Positions 1-8,986 of a stretch of DNA of 64,000 nucleotides are shown here, piece by piece. Numbering within the stretch: the first letter of the stretch is position 1; every line of letters starts with the position of its first letter. Source of the stretch: Noviherbaspirillum autotrophicum (GTDB lineage: Bacteria; Pseudomonadota; Gammaproteobacteria; Burkholderiales; Burkholderiaceae_D); NCBI RefSeq assembly GCF_000818395.1, contig NZ_JWJG01000028.1, positions 4,099,051 through 4,163,050 on the forward strand, in the 5' to 3' direction. The translations under genes and the position numbers were made by a program. The notes under the pieces are model-generated. The model was not told the DNA's origin and did no database searches. It saw only the letters and a program-made list of their open reading frames with translations.

Positions 1-160
1 GGATAGTGCTGCGCTGATCGAGGCCGCGCGATTGTCGCTGGTCTCGTCGATTCACGCTGGCCAGATGCTTTCCGTGGTGGTGGCCGTCATTGCAGTCTGG
101 CAGATGCGCCGGCTACCGCGGTTGCACTTGCGCCGGCAAGCAGCACAGAAGTCGGCATAA
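1..160 (+). CDS. C-terminal end of an integral membrane protein (5' truncated by window edge)
   Basis: The frame beginning at base 2 is open from the window edge to a TAA at 158-160, giving 52 residues. They include a hydrophobic segment (SVVVAVIAVW) followed by a short basic tail rich in Arg, as in the last membrane helix and cytoplasmic end of an inner-membrane transporter. It lies 44 bp upstream of a MarR-type regulator on the same strand. MarR genes often sit beside multidrug efflux genes, so an MFS efflux pump is a reasonable guess, but too little of the protein is visible to prove the family. Confidence 0.45.
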   Translation, partial: DSAALIEAARLSLVSSIHAGQMLSVVVAVIAVWQMRRLPRLHLRRQAAQKSA

Positions 161-204
161 TTCAAACGGCAAACGCATCATCCGACACTATCGAGGAATT
201 GAAC

Positions 205-651
205 ATGGTCCAAGCAACCGAACAATTAAAAGTACTACAGCAACTCGGTCGCACCTACCGTGCGTTCCTCTCTGCCTATGAAAAGGAAGTCGGGCATTTT
301 TTGCCGCGTTGGAAGGTAATGCTGCATTTGTACAATGAACAAGGGCCCTGTCCACAAAAACAGCTCGGTGATGCGTCGCACATGGACCCCGGCGCACTGT
401 CTCGCCAGCTCAGTGCGCTCGAGACTCTCGGCTGGATCGTGCGCAGCACCGACCAGCATGACAAGCGCATTACCAATGTCTTACTTACCAAGGAAGGCAA
501 ACAGCAGGTCGAGCAAAGCCTGCCCAAGCGGACAGCTTTCATCGAACGCACCTTGGGCGATCTGCCAGACGAACAGTTGCGCCAGCTGATGGACTCCCTG
601 CTGCAACTCGAAACCCGTTTCAGCGCAACCTGCAAAAATGTACATGCGTAA
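205..651 (+). CDS. MarR-family transcriptional regulator
   Basis: 148-residue protein of the usual MarR size. Central winged-helix DNA-binding region at about residues 45-105: a helix-turn-helix around KQLGDASHMDPGALSRQLSA and a wing with DQHDKRITNVLLT, where the Asp-x-x-x-Arg pattern is typical of MarR wings. MarR proteins bind DNA as dimers and usually repress neighbouring efflux or stress genes until a small ligand binds. I chose the ATG at 205 because GAGGA at 193-197 is well placed; a TTG two codons upstream (199) is also possible. The upstream membrane protein gene on the same strand is the likely target. The ligand cannot be told from the sequence. Confidence 0.85.
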   Translation: MVQATEQLKVLQQLGRTYRAFLSAYEKEVGHFLPRWKVMLHLYNEQGPCPQKQLGDASHMDPGALSRQLSALETLGWIVRSTDQHDKRITNVLLTKEGKQQVEQSLPKRTAFIERTLGDLPDEQLRQLMDSLLQLETRFSATCKNVHA

Positions 652-729
652 ATCGACTGGTTCATTACCAAAACTCTGTCTCTGTCCGCACTTCGTCTTT
701 TTTCAACATGGGCCAATGGCGGCCAAATC

Positions 730-1914
730 CTAAACAATGCCCAGCTGCCTGGCTTTTGCCCCTGGAAATATCTGCTCCAGTTGCGAAGGACTCAGGCCAT
801 ACACACGTTCGAATAGTCCAGCGAGTACCGCGCGGTATTCATTCAGGACCGGATAATCACGGTTCTGGAACAGCGACGCGGCGTCGACTCTTACCTGCTC
901 GCCAGCGATCCGCCCGCCGTTTACCGAGCCGCCCAATATCCAGAACACCGTGCCATGCCCATGATCGGTTCCGCGGTTTCCATTTTCCCTGAACGTGCGG
1001 CCAAACTCGCTGACGACCACCACGACAGTATTGCGCCACTCCGGCCCCATTTCCTGCGCCAGCGCGGCCAAGCCACGGCCGAGCTCATCGAATCGTCCGG
1101 CCAGGTAACCGGTGGCGGCACCTTGCCCTACATGGGTATCCCACCCACCGACATCGATGAAGCCCAAGCTGTATTTGTCCCGCATTAGCCGCGCCACCCG
1201 GCGAGCCTCGACTTCGAAACCTTTCGCATTGATTGCGTTACGGTTGGCCGCCTCCATTTCACCCGCCATCTCGCGTGCCACTTCGTTACGCATGGAGAAT
1301 CCCTCCTCCACCTGACGCCCGATCGGAGTGTTCTTGTACATCGACGCGATGAGATTGCTTTGCCTCATATCCAGAGCCGGCTTCCCGATACTGCGCAATG
1401 CAGTATTCGGAACTTGCGCCGGGCCTTGGAATACCAGTGGCAGCTGATCGGTGAAGGACATCGGCGAGGCGTTGTTCAATACGCCGGCGAGACGATTCAA
1501 GAAACCAGATCGGAAATCGCGATGTCCGCCACCGCCCTGCCCCAACTCCATGCTGTCCTGTGTTTCGAAATGGCTGCGTGATAGGTTATCCGTTCCGGCA
1601 AACGGAATGAAAGTTACCTGCCGTTGGGTGAACAATGGATAAATTGAATCGCGCAGAACTGGATGCAATCCCCAGTCGCCGGACAATGCGATGGCGGAAT
1701 TGAGGTCGTTCGATGGCCGCGGAATGGCGATTTTGGGACGCGAGTCGTAATAAAAGTCGCTACTGGTCGGTATCAAGAGACTAGCCGCGTCATAGCCGCC
1801 ACGTAAAAACACCAGCAACAGCTTGGCCGGTGCACTCGGCGCCGCCAGCAGTTGCCCCGACAGCGAAGCCAGCTGCAATACGCCTAATCGTTTCAGGAGT
1901 TCGCGCCGATGCAT
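730..1914 (-). CDS. DUF1501 family secreted protein
   Basis: 394 residues. The N-terminus has a twin-arginine-like start (HRRELLKRLG) and a short hydrophobic stretch ending at AAPSAPA, consistent with export. Conserved DUF1501 blocks are visible: LLVFLRGGYDAASLL near residue 35, DVGGWDTHVGQ, SEFGRTFRENGNRGTDHGHG and a following WILGG. The family resembles alkaline-phosphatase/sulfatase-fold proteins and has no firmly established reaction. It lies 22 bp downstream of a DUF1800 gene on the same strand; these two families are very commonly encoded together and are probably co-transcribed and act in the same envelope process. The GC-rich opposite frames are shadows. Confidence 0.88.
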   Translation of the reverse strand: MHRRELLKRLGVLQLASLSGQLLAAPSAPAKLLLVFLRGGYDAASLLIPTSSDFYYDSRPKIAIPRPSNDLNSAIALSGDWGLHPVLRDSIYPLFTQRQVTFIPFAGTDNLSRSHFETQDSMELGQGGGGHRDFRSGFLNRLAGVLNNASPMSFTDQLPLVFQGPAQVPNTALRSIGKPALDMRQSNLIASMYKNTPIGRQVEEGFSMRNEVAREMAGEMEAANRNAINAKGFEVEARRVARLMRDKYSLGFIDVGGWDTHVGQGAATGYLAGRFDELGRGLAALAQEMGPEWRNTVVVVVSEFGRTFRENGNRGTDHGHGTVFWILGGSVNGGRIAGEQVRVDAASLFQNRDYPVLNEYRAVLAGLFERVYGLSPSQLEQIFPGAKARQLGIV

Positions 1915-1936
1915 GTTTTATGATCCTCAGTGCGGT

Positions 1937-3490
1937 TTAGCGGTACATGAATTCGGGCGACGACAACAGGAAGGCGTTCCATTCCTGCGGCGAGCCCGCC
2001 TGGTCAAGTGCCTGCCGGGTCGCTGCGCCGAGTGTCTTTTGAAACGATTCGTAATAGAAGGGATTGGCAAGCTGCGGAAAGGCCGGGCGATCCTGCGCCT
2101 GCAGCCCTTCTACCTTGAACAGGCCAGCGCTGCCGGAGCCGATCGCCTTGCCAATTTCGAAGCGGGTCGTCATCTGGCCAGGACTGACCCACGCGGAACT
2201 TGCCAACGGAAAGCCGTCCGGCGTCTGTCGGCCATACAAAGGCTCTCCCATGCGGTGCAACCATCCAATCATCGGCCCTGCGGTCAGGATGGCCTTGTCG
2301 TCGTAGGAGAGCCGCACTGCAGATACTACGTAATGAATCGGGTCCTTGAATTCACGGCCGAGCGACTGCTTGAATTCCGGGCTGCTGAACAGTTCAGCCA
2401 GCGTGGCAGCAATATCGCCGTCCGTACGGAGAAAGGCCTTCGACATCCGCTGAACCAAGGCGTCCGAGGGATCGTCACCGACAAAAAACAATGCCAACTT
2501 GCGGCTGATGAATCGCGCCGTTGCCGGATGACGACTGAGCCGGTCGACCGCCTCGTCGATTTCCGCCAGCCCTCGTCCTCGCACGACTGTGCCGAGCAGG
2601 ACCTTGTCACCATAGTCATGGCGGTTGGGATTGAACTCGAAGAGGCCGCGCCGGACGTATTGGCTCTGCAGCTTCGGTCGTACGTTGGGTGTCTGCGTAT
2701 CGAGGTTCACGCCGGCACCAGTCAGGATGCGGGCAAGTTCCTGCACGTCTTTCTGCGTATAGCCGCCGTCCACGCCCAATGTGTGCAGCTCCATCAGCTC
2801 GCGGGCGTAATTCTCGTTGACGTGGTTGACTGCGTTCTGCTCGTTGTCCAGATTGCGCAGCATCGCCGGGTGGTAGACGGTCGCGGCCAGAAGATCGCGA
2901 AACTTCCCGAGCGCATGCGGACGAATCGCATGGTCTTCATAGTCGCCGACCATCGCCCGCAAATTGTGCTTGCCTTGATGAATACTGAAGTGGTTCAGCC
3001 AGAACCAGGTCATCTGCTCGCGCAGCTGATTATGCGAATAGGTATCCCGCAATAAGGAACGCGTTGCCGCTTCACGCGCCAGCCTGTTGAGCTCTTCCTG
3101 ATATGCGTGCTGCGCTGCCTTCTTCTCGTCATCGCTGGCAATCGTATCAAGCTGCTTGCGCCTTTGCTCCAACTCGATCACCAGCTGATCGAGTGGCCGC
3201 TGGGAGATCGTCAGGTTGTTGATCTGCGCTTCAATTGACTGGGGCAAGCGATCGGCACCAGGATGGAGCTGCTGGGCCAGAAAGCGGTCCGCACCTACCG
3301 TTTTAATTTCATGAAAGGAGGAACTGCTCGCCCCCCACGTGATGCGGTTAAGTATGGCGTCCGGCTTTATAGTGTCCAGTCCGAATTCCTGCGGGACTGG
3401 CGTGCCGCGAGAAGCACACCCAGCCAGGATTGCCAAGAATGAAACCGCGACTGCGCGTGAACGTATTGTGGACAAGAGCATTCTTCTCAT
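1937..3490 (-). CDS. DUF1800 family lipoprotein
   Basis: 517 residues. The N-terminus is a lipoprotein signal peptide: basic start, hydrophobic core and a lipobox ending LAGC, so the mature protein is probably lipid-anchored. The DUF1800 signature block is present (ENYARELMELHTLGVDGGYT followed by QKDVQELARILTG), as is the N-terminal NRITWGAS segment that usually opens the domain. The function is not established; the domain is found with DUF1501 partners in many bacteria. It is the first gene of a two-gene minus-strand unit with the DUF1501 gene. The start ATG at 3490 gives a complete signal peptide. Confidence 0.87.
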   Translation of the reverse strand: MRRMLLSTIRSRAVAVSFLAILAGCASRGTPVPQEFGLDTIKPDAILNRITWGASSSSFHEIKTVGADRFLAQQLHPGADRLPQSIEAQINNLTISQRPLDQLVIELEQRRKQLDTIASDDEKKAAQHAYQEELNRLAREAATRSLLRDTYSHNQLREQMTWFWLNHFSIHQGKHNLRAMVGDYEDHAIRPHALGKFRDLLAATVYHPAMLRNLDNEQNAVNHVNENYARELMELHTLGVDGGYTQKDVQELARILTGAGVNLDTQTPNVRPKLQSQYVRRGLFEFNPNRHDYGDKVLLGTVVRGRGLAEIDEAVDRLSRHPATARFISRKLALFFVGDDPSDALVQRMSKAFLRTDGDIAATLAELFSSPEFKQSLGREFKDPIHYVVSAVRLSYDDKAILTAGPMIGWLHRMGEPLYGRQTPDGFPLASSAWVSPGQMTTRFEIGKAIGSGSAGLFKVEGLQAQDRPAFPQLANPFYYESFQKTLGAATRQALDQAGSPQEWNAFLLSSPEFMYR

Positions 3491-3649
3491 GATGATTTTT
3501 GGGCATCAGGCCTCTGCATCTGTTATCCCGGTCAACGCCCTGTCCACATGGTTCGATGACGGAGGCAGTGCGCCGTAATGTAACTTAAAGTAAGCCGTAC
3601 CTCTCATGATCTTTCTGGAGATACGGGCATAGCGCAGCCATCCCCTGGC

Positions 3650-4282
3650 TCAGATCAGCGAATTGTCATCGCTGTCGAAGTCTCCGGCAATATCATCAAA
3701 AAAGCCGGGATCACCGCGCTCCGTAGTCAATGGTGCGGCACGGTCATAGTAATTGTTGACGACGGTTGTCTCCGACGGCACGCCGGCCAGGGACTGGGCG
3801 CCTAGGAAACTGCTTCCGCTGTTATGGTGGATTAAATGCTCAATCCCTTCAAACAACAATGCCCCACCAGCGACGCCTGCGGCGGTCGTGGCAATATTGC
3901 CCAGTGTAGAGCGTAACCCGTCACTGAGAAATCCCGGACGGGCGGAAAGCGGCGTACTGTTCCCTTGTGCAGGATAAACCCGTGCGCCTGTCGCGGCCGA
4001 AGACGGCTTGTTGCCCCAAGAACTCGCTGAATCGATAAAGTTCGCATTGCCGGGCTCCCGCGCCGCCTGCAACTGCGCCTGCAAATCAGCGATCTGCATT
4101 TTGGCTTGAGATAGCGCACGATCGAGTAACAGGACTTTTTGAACCAGCAAATAGGCGGCGTCAGGTTGCTGTCCCACCGCGTCATGAATCATCGCTGCCG
4201 CTTGTGGATCTTTGGCGGCGACGCGTGCCTGAACAAGTTGATTCAAGAAGTTGCCTAGCACTTCATGCTCTTGTGCAGTCAT
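3650..4282 (-). CDS. DUF2076 domain protein
   Basis: 210 residues. The N-terminal 75 residues are helical and contain a probable coiled coil (QAKMQIADLQAQLQAA), matching the start of DUF2076 proteins (TAQEHEVLGNFLNQLVQ). A Gly/Ala-rich segment (TTAAGVAGGALLFEGIEHLI) follows at about 130-150, which could be a membrane-associated helix. The C-terminus is strongly acidic (DDIAGDFDSDDNSLI). The family has been described as putative periplasmic ligand-binding sensor proteins, but there is no clear signal peptide here and the role is not established. It appears to be a single-gene unit with its own promoter region. Confidence 0.75.
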   Translation of the reverse strand: MTAQEHEVLGNFLNQLVQARVAAKDPQAAAMIHDAVGQQPDAAYLLVQKVLLLDRALSQAKMQIADLQAQLQAAREPGNANFIDSASSWGNKPSSAATGARVYPAQGNSTPLSARPGFLSDGLRSTLGNIATTAAGVAGGALLFEGIEHLIHHNSGSSFLGAQSLAGVPSETTVVNNYYDRAAPLTTERGDPGFFDDIAGDFDSDDNSLI

Positions 4283-4409
4283 TTGCTCTCCTCTCGGTTG
4301 CTGACAAAATCAAATCCACAGGATAGAAAGCAAAACTTAAAAGGGCCTTAAAAAGGTTATTGATCCATCCCATGTCCCTGATCACGGCGCTCATCGCTGT
4401 CCATCACAA

Positions 4410-4886
4410 CATCCGTGTTACGCACCTTGTGGCCATATGCGAGATCATCGTGCTCGCAAACAGGCCAAGCCGGAACGACTACATATCCACCTTCTTGCCC
4501 CTCACCCTGGTACGACCCGCACTATGCGCTGACGATATTGGGAATTGTGCTCGGCAGCGTATTGAATTCCGTCAGCCTCGGACTGGACACGTTTTTCGGC
4601 TCCGTCGTCCAAGAACGTGCAGAAATCGAAGCGCAACGTGCGTTAGGCGCGTCGCGGCGGGAAGCGCTCGCGCGGCCGACCCGCAATGAAGTACGCAGGG
4701 GCATGATTCCGATAACGAACCAAATGGCGGCGGCCGGCATCATTACCTTGCCCGGCACCATGACCGGTCAAATACTGGCAGGCATCGCCGCGCTCGACGC
4801 AGCCCAATACCAGATCCTGCTGCTGTTTCTGCTAGCAAGCCCCCGGCGAGCTTGCTGCCGTCGGCACTGTTTGTCTTGCTTCCTAA
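4410..4886 (+). pseudogene. Decayed fetB-like (YbbM/UPF0014) ABC permease gene
   Basis: A frame from about 4512 reads PWYDPHYALTILGIVLGSVL, then SVSLGLDTF, an E-Q-A-LGAS loop, GMIPITNQMAAAGIITLPG and MTGQILAG, ending YQILLLFLLA. These blocks match the second half of FetB/YbbM permeases, which pair with the FetA ATPase in an iron- or metal-related ABC exporter. The part upstream of 4512 is only recognisable in another frame (EIIVLANRPSRN then TFLPLTLV), so a frameshift lies near 4500. A second shift near 4838 moves the last helix into a third frame (GELAAVGTVCLAS), which stops at 4884-4886. The first membrane helices and the start are missing and no fetA lies nearby. I call it a relic. Confidence 0.7.
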
Positions 4887-4917
4887 GTCGGTGGCCGGCA
4901 GTCCCCACCGACTTAGG
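4882..4917. repeat. 13-bp perfect inverted repeat
   Basis: CCTAAGTCGGTGG at 4882-4894 is exactly complementary to 4905-4917, with a 10-base spacer. No T-run follows on either strand, so it is not a typical intrinsic terminator. It begins at the decayed end of the fetB-like relic and lies about 250 bp upstream of kup. Confidence 0.6.
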
Positions 4918-5166
4918 GTGAATGCCTTGGCAAAGGCTGGCACAAAACTTGATTCCTGCTTTTCTCTTGCTTCTTTTTTCCTTCGAATAACTGGATGCAC
5001 GCTCCTATTGCGCGCCATACAATATCGTTGTGCCAATGTCAGGGAAACATACCTGCTGCGCAGCGATATCCAAAGGGAGCTGCCAGCCAACGCAATTCAG
5101 CTATGCCGGCATGGCTACTGAGAGACGCATGCGGCATCATCCTAGCAACAAAAAGAAGGTGAAATT

Positions 5167-7044
5167 TTGACGTCGACCGCCAAGAAAAACAGCATCGCTA
5201 CACTTACTCTCGCCGCCATCGGGGTCGTCTACGGTGACATCGGCACTAGCCCCCTGTACACCATGAAAGAGGTGTTTTCCCCGGCACATGGTCTTGTTCT
5301 CAATCCAGCCAACCTCCTCGGTGTGGTCTCGTTGATTCTGTGGGGCCTCATTATCGTCATCTCATTCAAGTACGTGACACTTGTCTTGCGCGCCGACAAC
5401 CGGGGGGAAGGCGGAATCATGGCGCTAACAGCCTTGGCACTATCCGCAGTTTCTTCGCGATCGCGCTTGCATTATCCGGTGATGGTGCTTGGAATGATTG
5501 GGGCGGGGCTTTTTTTCGGTGATGGAGTAATTACCCCTGCGATTTCAGTCCTCTCTGCAATTGAAGGGTTGGAGGTCGCAACTCCGGCATTCAAGCCGTA
5601 CGTTATCCCATTGACCCTTGTGGTTTTGATTGCGCTCTACGCGGTCCAGTCGCGTGGCACTGGGGGCATTGGAAAGTGGTTTGGCCCCATCGTCCTTGTC
5701 TGGTTCATGGCACTTGCCGTGATGGGTGTTTTGAACATCGTTCAGAACCCTGCCATTCTCGCCGCATTCAATCCGGCGCACGCCGCGACCTTTCTGGTCC
5801 ATAACCGGTGGTTCGCGTTTCTGGCGCTTGGGGCCATCGTACTGTCGATGACCGGAGCCGAGGCGCTGTATGCGGACATGGGCCATTTCGGGAGGAAATC
5901 GGTTCGCCTTGCATGGTTTGCAGTTGTTTTTCCGGCCCTCTGCCTGAATTACCTTGGACAAGGAGCGCTGCTTCTTTCCAACCCCGAAGCGGCGTCTAAT
6001 CCATTCTTCCAGCAACTGGGTCCATGGAGTGTCATCCCACTTGTCGCTCTTTCCACAATGGCGACAGTCATTGCTTCCCAAGCGACCATCTCGGGCGCTT
6101 TCTCCGTGACGCAGCAAGCCATCGCGTTAGGTTTTCTTCCCCGCATGAGTATCTCTCATACATCCGAGAGCGAGATGGGGCAGATTTACATTCCCCTGGT
6201 GAACTGGCTGCAGCTGGCGGCCGTTGTTTTGGCTGTCGTTGGCTTCGGCTCATCATCCCACCTCGCCTCGGCCTATGGCATCGCCGCGACCGCTACCATG
6301 CTGACAACAACGCTGTTGATGTTCATCGTGATTCGGCATATATGGCATTACCCGTTGCTGGTATGCGTTGTCACCACCGGCTTCTTCCTTACTATCGACA
6401 TCGCACTGTTCTCCTCGACGAGCTTGAAGATTCTTCATGGCGGCTGGTTCCCCTTGGTGATAAGTGCGGCCATGGTTACCACCATGCTCACGTGGAGAAA
6501 AGGAAGGGAACTGGTCTTTGAGAACATCAAGAAGCACTTCATTCCGGTGAAAGATTTTTTGATATCGCTCTTTGTCGCCCCGCCACATCGCGTGGAGGGA
6601 ACGGCGATCTATTTCCGCCCGGAAGGCGATGGCGTCCCGCATGCCTTGTTGCACAATCTCCTGCACAACAAGGTATTGCATGAACGCGTTATTTTTCTCA
6701 CAGTTATTTCAACCGATGTTCCTCACATTCCTGACGACAAGCGCATCGAGGTGGAATCATTGGGGCACGCGTGCTATCAGGTCAATGTCCGTTACGGCTT
6801 CAAGGACGAGCGCGACATACCGGTCGCATTACGACTATGCGAGAAATCAGGTTTGGAAGTCGACCCCATGCAGACGTCGTTTTTTATTGCACGCCACAAT
6901 GTCTTGGCGACGACAGGAGGAGGGATGGCTCAATGGCGGGAAGGGTTTTACTCGGCGATGGCAAGGAACGCCAGAGACGCTGCGGACTACTTCCGAATTC
7001 CACCTAACCGTGTCATCGAGCTAGGCACCCAGGTGGAAATATGA
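5167..7044 (+). CDS. kup: Low-affinity K+ uptake transporter Kup
   Basis: 625 residues, the usual Kup length (E. coli about 620). The family signature YGDIGTSPLYT is at residues 20-32, followed by about 12 hydrophobic helices through residue 430 (for example GAGLFFGDGVITPAISVLSA) and a cytoplasmic C-terminal domain of about 170 residues. It imports K+ with H+ across the inner membrane and matters most at acidic or hyperosmotic conditions. The start codon is TTG at 5167, preceded by AGGT at 5157-5160; no ATG upstream is in frame with a ribosome site. It is a single-gene unit; no c-di-AMP riboswitch-like structure is evident upstream. Confidence 0.95.
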   Translation: MTSTAKKNSIATLTLAAIGVVYGDIGTSPLYTMKEVFSPAHGLVLNPANLLGVVSLILWGLIIVISFKYVTLVLRADNRGEGGIMALTALALSAVSSRSRLHYPVMVLGMIGAGLFFGDGVITPAISVLSAIEGLEVATPAFKPYVIPLTLVVLIALYAVQSRGTGGIGKWFGPIVLVWFMALAVMGVLNIVQNPAILAAFNPAHAATFLVHNRWFAFLALGAIVLSMTGAEALYADMGHFGRKSVRLAWFAVVFPALCLNYLGQGALLLSNPEAASNPFFQQLGPWSVIPLVALSTMATVIASQATISGAFSVTQQAIALGFLPRMSISHTSESEMGQIYIPLVNWLQLAAVVLAVVGFGSSSHLASAYGIAATATMLTTTLLMFIVIRHIWHYPLLVCVVTTGFFLTIDIALFSSTSLKILHGGWFPLVISAAMVTTMLTWRKGRELVFENIKKHFIPVKDFLISLFVAPPHRVEGTAIYFRPEGDGVPHALLHNLLHNKVLHERVIFLTVISTDVPHIPDDKRIEVESLGHACYQVNVRYGFKDERDIPVALRLCEKSGLEVDPMQTSFFIARHNVLATTGGGMAQWREGFYSAMARNARDAADYFRIPPNRVIELGTQVEI

Positions 7045-7536
7045 ACTGTCTAAGCGATCCTATCTGATGACGACGAAACTCTCATTTCAGAGGCCATTGC
7101 CCCCTGCCCCAAAGGCCCCGGATTCCTGAATTACCCCCGCATGAATCGATAAATCTACTGGCCTTATTATGGATAGAGCGGCTGAGCGCCCTCTTCCGTG
7201 ATGCTGTCTATAGGGTAAGCATGCGTCAGCTATTGGCGGAAGCTCTGTTAAAAGCACGGAGCCAACTCATTCTCTGGCAGGCAGACTATTTCCTGCGTAC
7301 GAATAATTGAATATGGCACGTTCTGTTAGGCTGACATTTTTACAGCAGAGTCTTTGGTGCGTATTTACACTGCCTCGCCACGAAGCGGGCTTAGCCGGAC
7401 TCTGATAGCAGCGATGCACTTGCATATATCGGGAGATTCAAAAGTATCTACGAAACCGGTGGCGATTCACACCGAGATAAAGCATCGCCCGCATAAAAGC
7501 TCGATAATGTCCCCGATCTTTTTACCAAGGTAAACC
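7045..7536. other. Intergenic region between kup and ltaE
   Basis: About 490 bp without a convincing gene on either strand. It must hold the ltaE promoter, but I see no strong -35/-10 pair and no clear terminator for kup. Confidence 0.5.
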
Positions 7537-8601
7537 ATGACCGACTTTCGCAGCGACACCGTCACCCAACCGACACCGGCGATGAAACAGGCAATGCTGG
7601 AGGCGCCGCTGGGCGACGATGTGTTCGGTGACGATCCCAGCGTCAACCGCTTGCAGGAACTGGGCGCACAGATGCTGGGCTTCGAGGCGGCGCTGTTCGC
7701 GCCGAGCGGCACGCAAACCAACCTGATCGCACTGATGACGCATTGCCAGCGCGGCGACGAGGCGATTGTCGGCCAGATGTGGCATACCTATCGCTGGGAA
7801 GCGGGCGGCATGGCGGTGCTCGGGTCGATTCAGCCGCAGCCGCTGGAGCACCAACCGGACGGCACCATCGCGCTAGCCGACATCGAAGGCGCGATCAAGG
7901 TTGATGATCCGCATTTCGCAAAAACGCGCCTGGTTGTCATGGAAAACACTACTGGCGGCAAGCCGCTGCCTCTCGCCTATATGCGCGACGTCAGCGCATT
8001 GGCGCAGCGCCACGGCTTGCGCACGCATATCGACGGCGCGCGACTGTTCAATGCGGCAGTGGCACTGGCTGACGGCGGCGATCCGGTGCAAAAGGCGCGC
8101 GAACTGGCGCAATCCTACGATTCGGTATCGCTGTGCCTGTCGAAGGGGCTGGGCGCGCCTGTGGGATCGTTGCTGCTCGGCTCGCGTGATTTCATTAAGC
8201 AGGCGCGGCGTATCCGCAAGATGCTGGGCGGCGGCATGCGTCAGGCCGGCATGCTCGCTGCAGCGGGAATCCATGCGTTGCAACATCACGTGCATCGTCT
8301 TGCGGAAGACCACGCCAACGCACGCCTGCTGGCCGACGGACTGACCATGGCCGCCTCGTCCCACGCAAAACTGAAAGGCCGCGCCACCGCACATGCGGCG
8401 CAGACCAATATTGTTTTTCTCGATGTCGACGCCGATATCGCGGATGCGTTTTTGCGGCATCTCGCCGACAACGACGTGCGTGTCACCGGCGGCTATTTCC
8501 GCGCCAGCGAGCGTGCAATGAAACGCATCCGTTGGGTGACGCATCTTGATGTGAATCGTGCGGATGTGGAGCGAGCGTTGCAAGTCGTTACCGATTTCTG
8601 A
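7537..8601 (+). CDS. ltaE: Low-specificity L-threonine aldolase
   Basis: 354 residues. A PLP-dependent fold-type I enzyme that cleaves L-threonine and L-allo-threonine to glycine and acetaldehyde. The N-terminus FRSDTVTQPTPAM is the family hallmark. His83 in MWHTYRWEAGG is the residue that stacks on the cofactor, THIDGARLFNAA carries the Asp and Arg that hold PLP, and Lys203 in LSKGLGAPVGS is the Schiff-base lysine. Length matches the family (about 335-350). The ATG at 7537 follows an A-rich AAGG ribosome site. It stands alone and ends 29 bp before a strong terminator. Confidence 0.95.
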   Translation: MTDFRSDTVTQPTPAMKQAMLEAPLGDDVFGDDPSVNRLQELGAQMLGFEAALFAPSGTQTNLIALMTHCQRGDEAIVGQMWHTYRWEAGGMAVLGSIQPQPLEHQPDGTIALADIEGAIKVDDPHFAKTRLVVMENTTGGKPLPLAYMRDVSALAQRHGLRTHIDGARLFNAAVALADGGDPVQKARELAQSYDSVSLCLSKGLGAPVGSLLLGSRDFIKQARRIRKMLGGGMRQAGMLAAAGIHALQHHVHRLAEDHANARLLADGLTMAASSHAKLKGRATAHAAQTNIVFLDVDADIADAFLRHLADNDVRVTGGYFRASERAMKRIRWVTHLDVNRADVERALQVVTDF

Positions 8602-8630
8602 GATCGAACGCAATCGGGATCATGTCGCAC

Positions 8631-8692
8631 GAAAAACGGGGGCAGGTCTCGCAATCCAGTGTGTGCGATTGCAAGGCCTGCCCCCGTTTTTC
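8631..8692 (+). terminator. Strong intrinsic terminator after ltaE
   Basis: A near-perfect hairpin: GAAAAACGGGGGCAGG at 8631-8646 pairs with CCTGCCCCCGTTTTTC at 8677-8692. An inner GCAAT/ATTGC pairing extends the stem, and a T-run ends it. It is A-rich on one side and T-rich on the other, so it could also stop transcription arriving from the right. Confidence 0.85.
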
Positions 8693-8743
8693 ATGCACAT
8701 GAATGCAAATGCATGCCGCATGCGCCGAATAATTTTCGAAGCG

Positions 8744-8986
8744 TTATTTACCTGCCGCAGCCTGACTACTGACGGACTGAGGATTGCCAATCGCGGCGAC
8801 GATATCGGGAACGGTTTCTGTCGACAGGCCAGCTTTTTTGCGGATACCCAACGTGCCATCGCTGGCGCGCATCAGGTCAAATTCATTGATCCCCAACGTG
8901 CGGTTGAAAACCGGAATTTTGGCGCCATCATCCAGCGTCACGACATTGAGTACGGATCCTTCGTTAGCCACCGCCACTGGCCTCAC
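8744..8986 (-). CDS. Small protein of unknown function (possibly a gene fragment)
   Basis: I do not recognise this protein. From a GTG at 8986 the frame gives 80 residues with ordinary protein-like composition (ILNVV-type strands, NEFDLMRASDGTLGIRKK, TVPDIVAAIG) and a Ser/Ala-rich tail. The GTG overlaps the stop of a second minus-strand frame (TGA at 8985-8983) whose last residues, TTREEAALREEIRQMYKKMG, also look like real protein and could form a helix. The overlap means either two translationally coupled small genes or one gene split by a frameshift. A weak GGTGAGG could also serve a start three or five codons later. No neighbour gives a functional clue. Confidence 0.3.
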   Translation of the reverse strand: MRPVAVANEGSVLNVVTLDDGAKIPVFNRTLGINEFDLMRASDGTLGIRKKAGLSTETVPDIVAAIGNPQSVSSQAAAGK

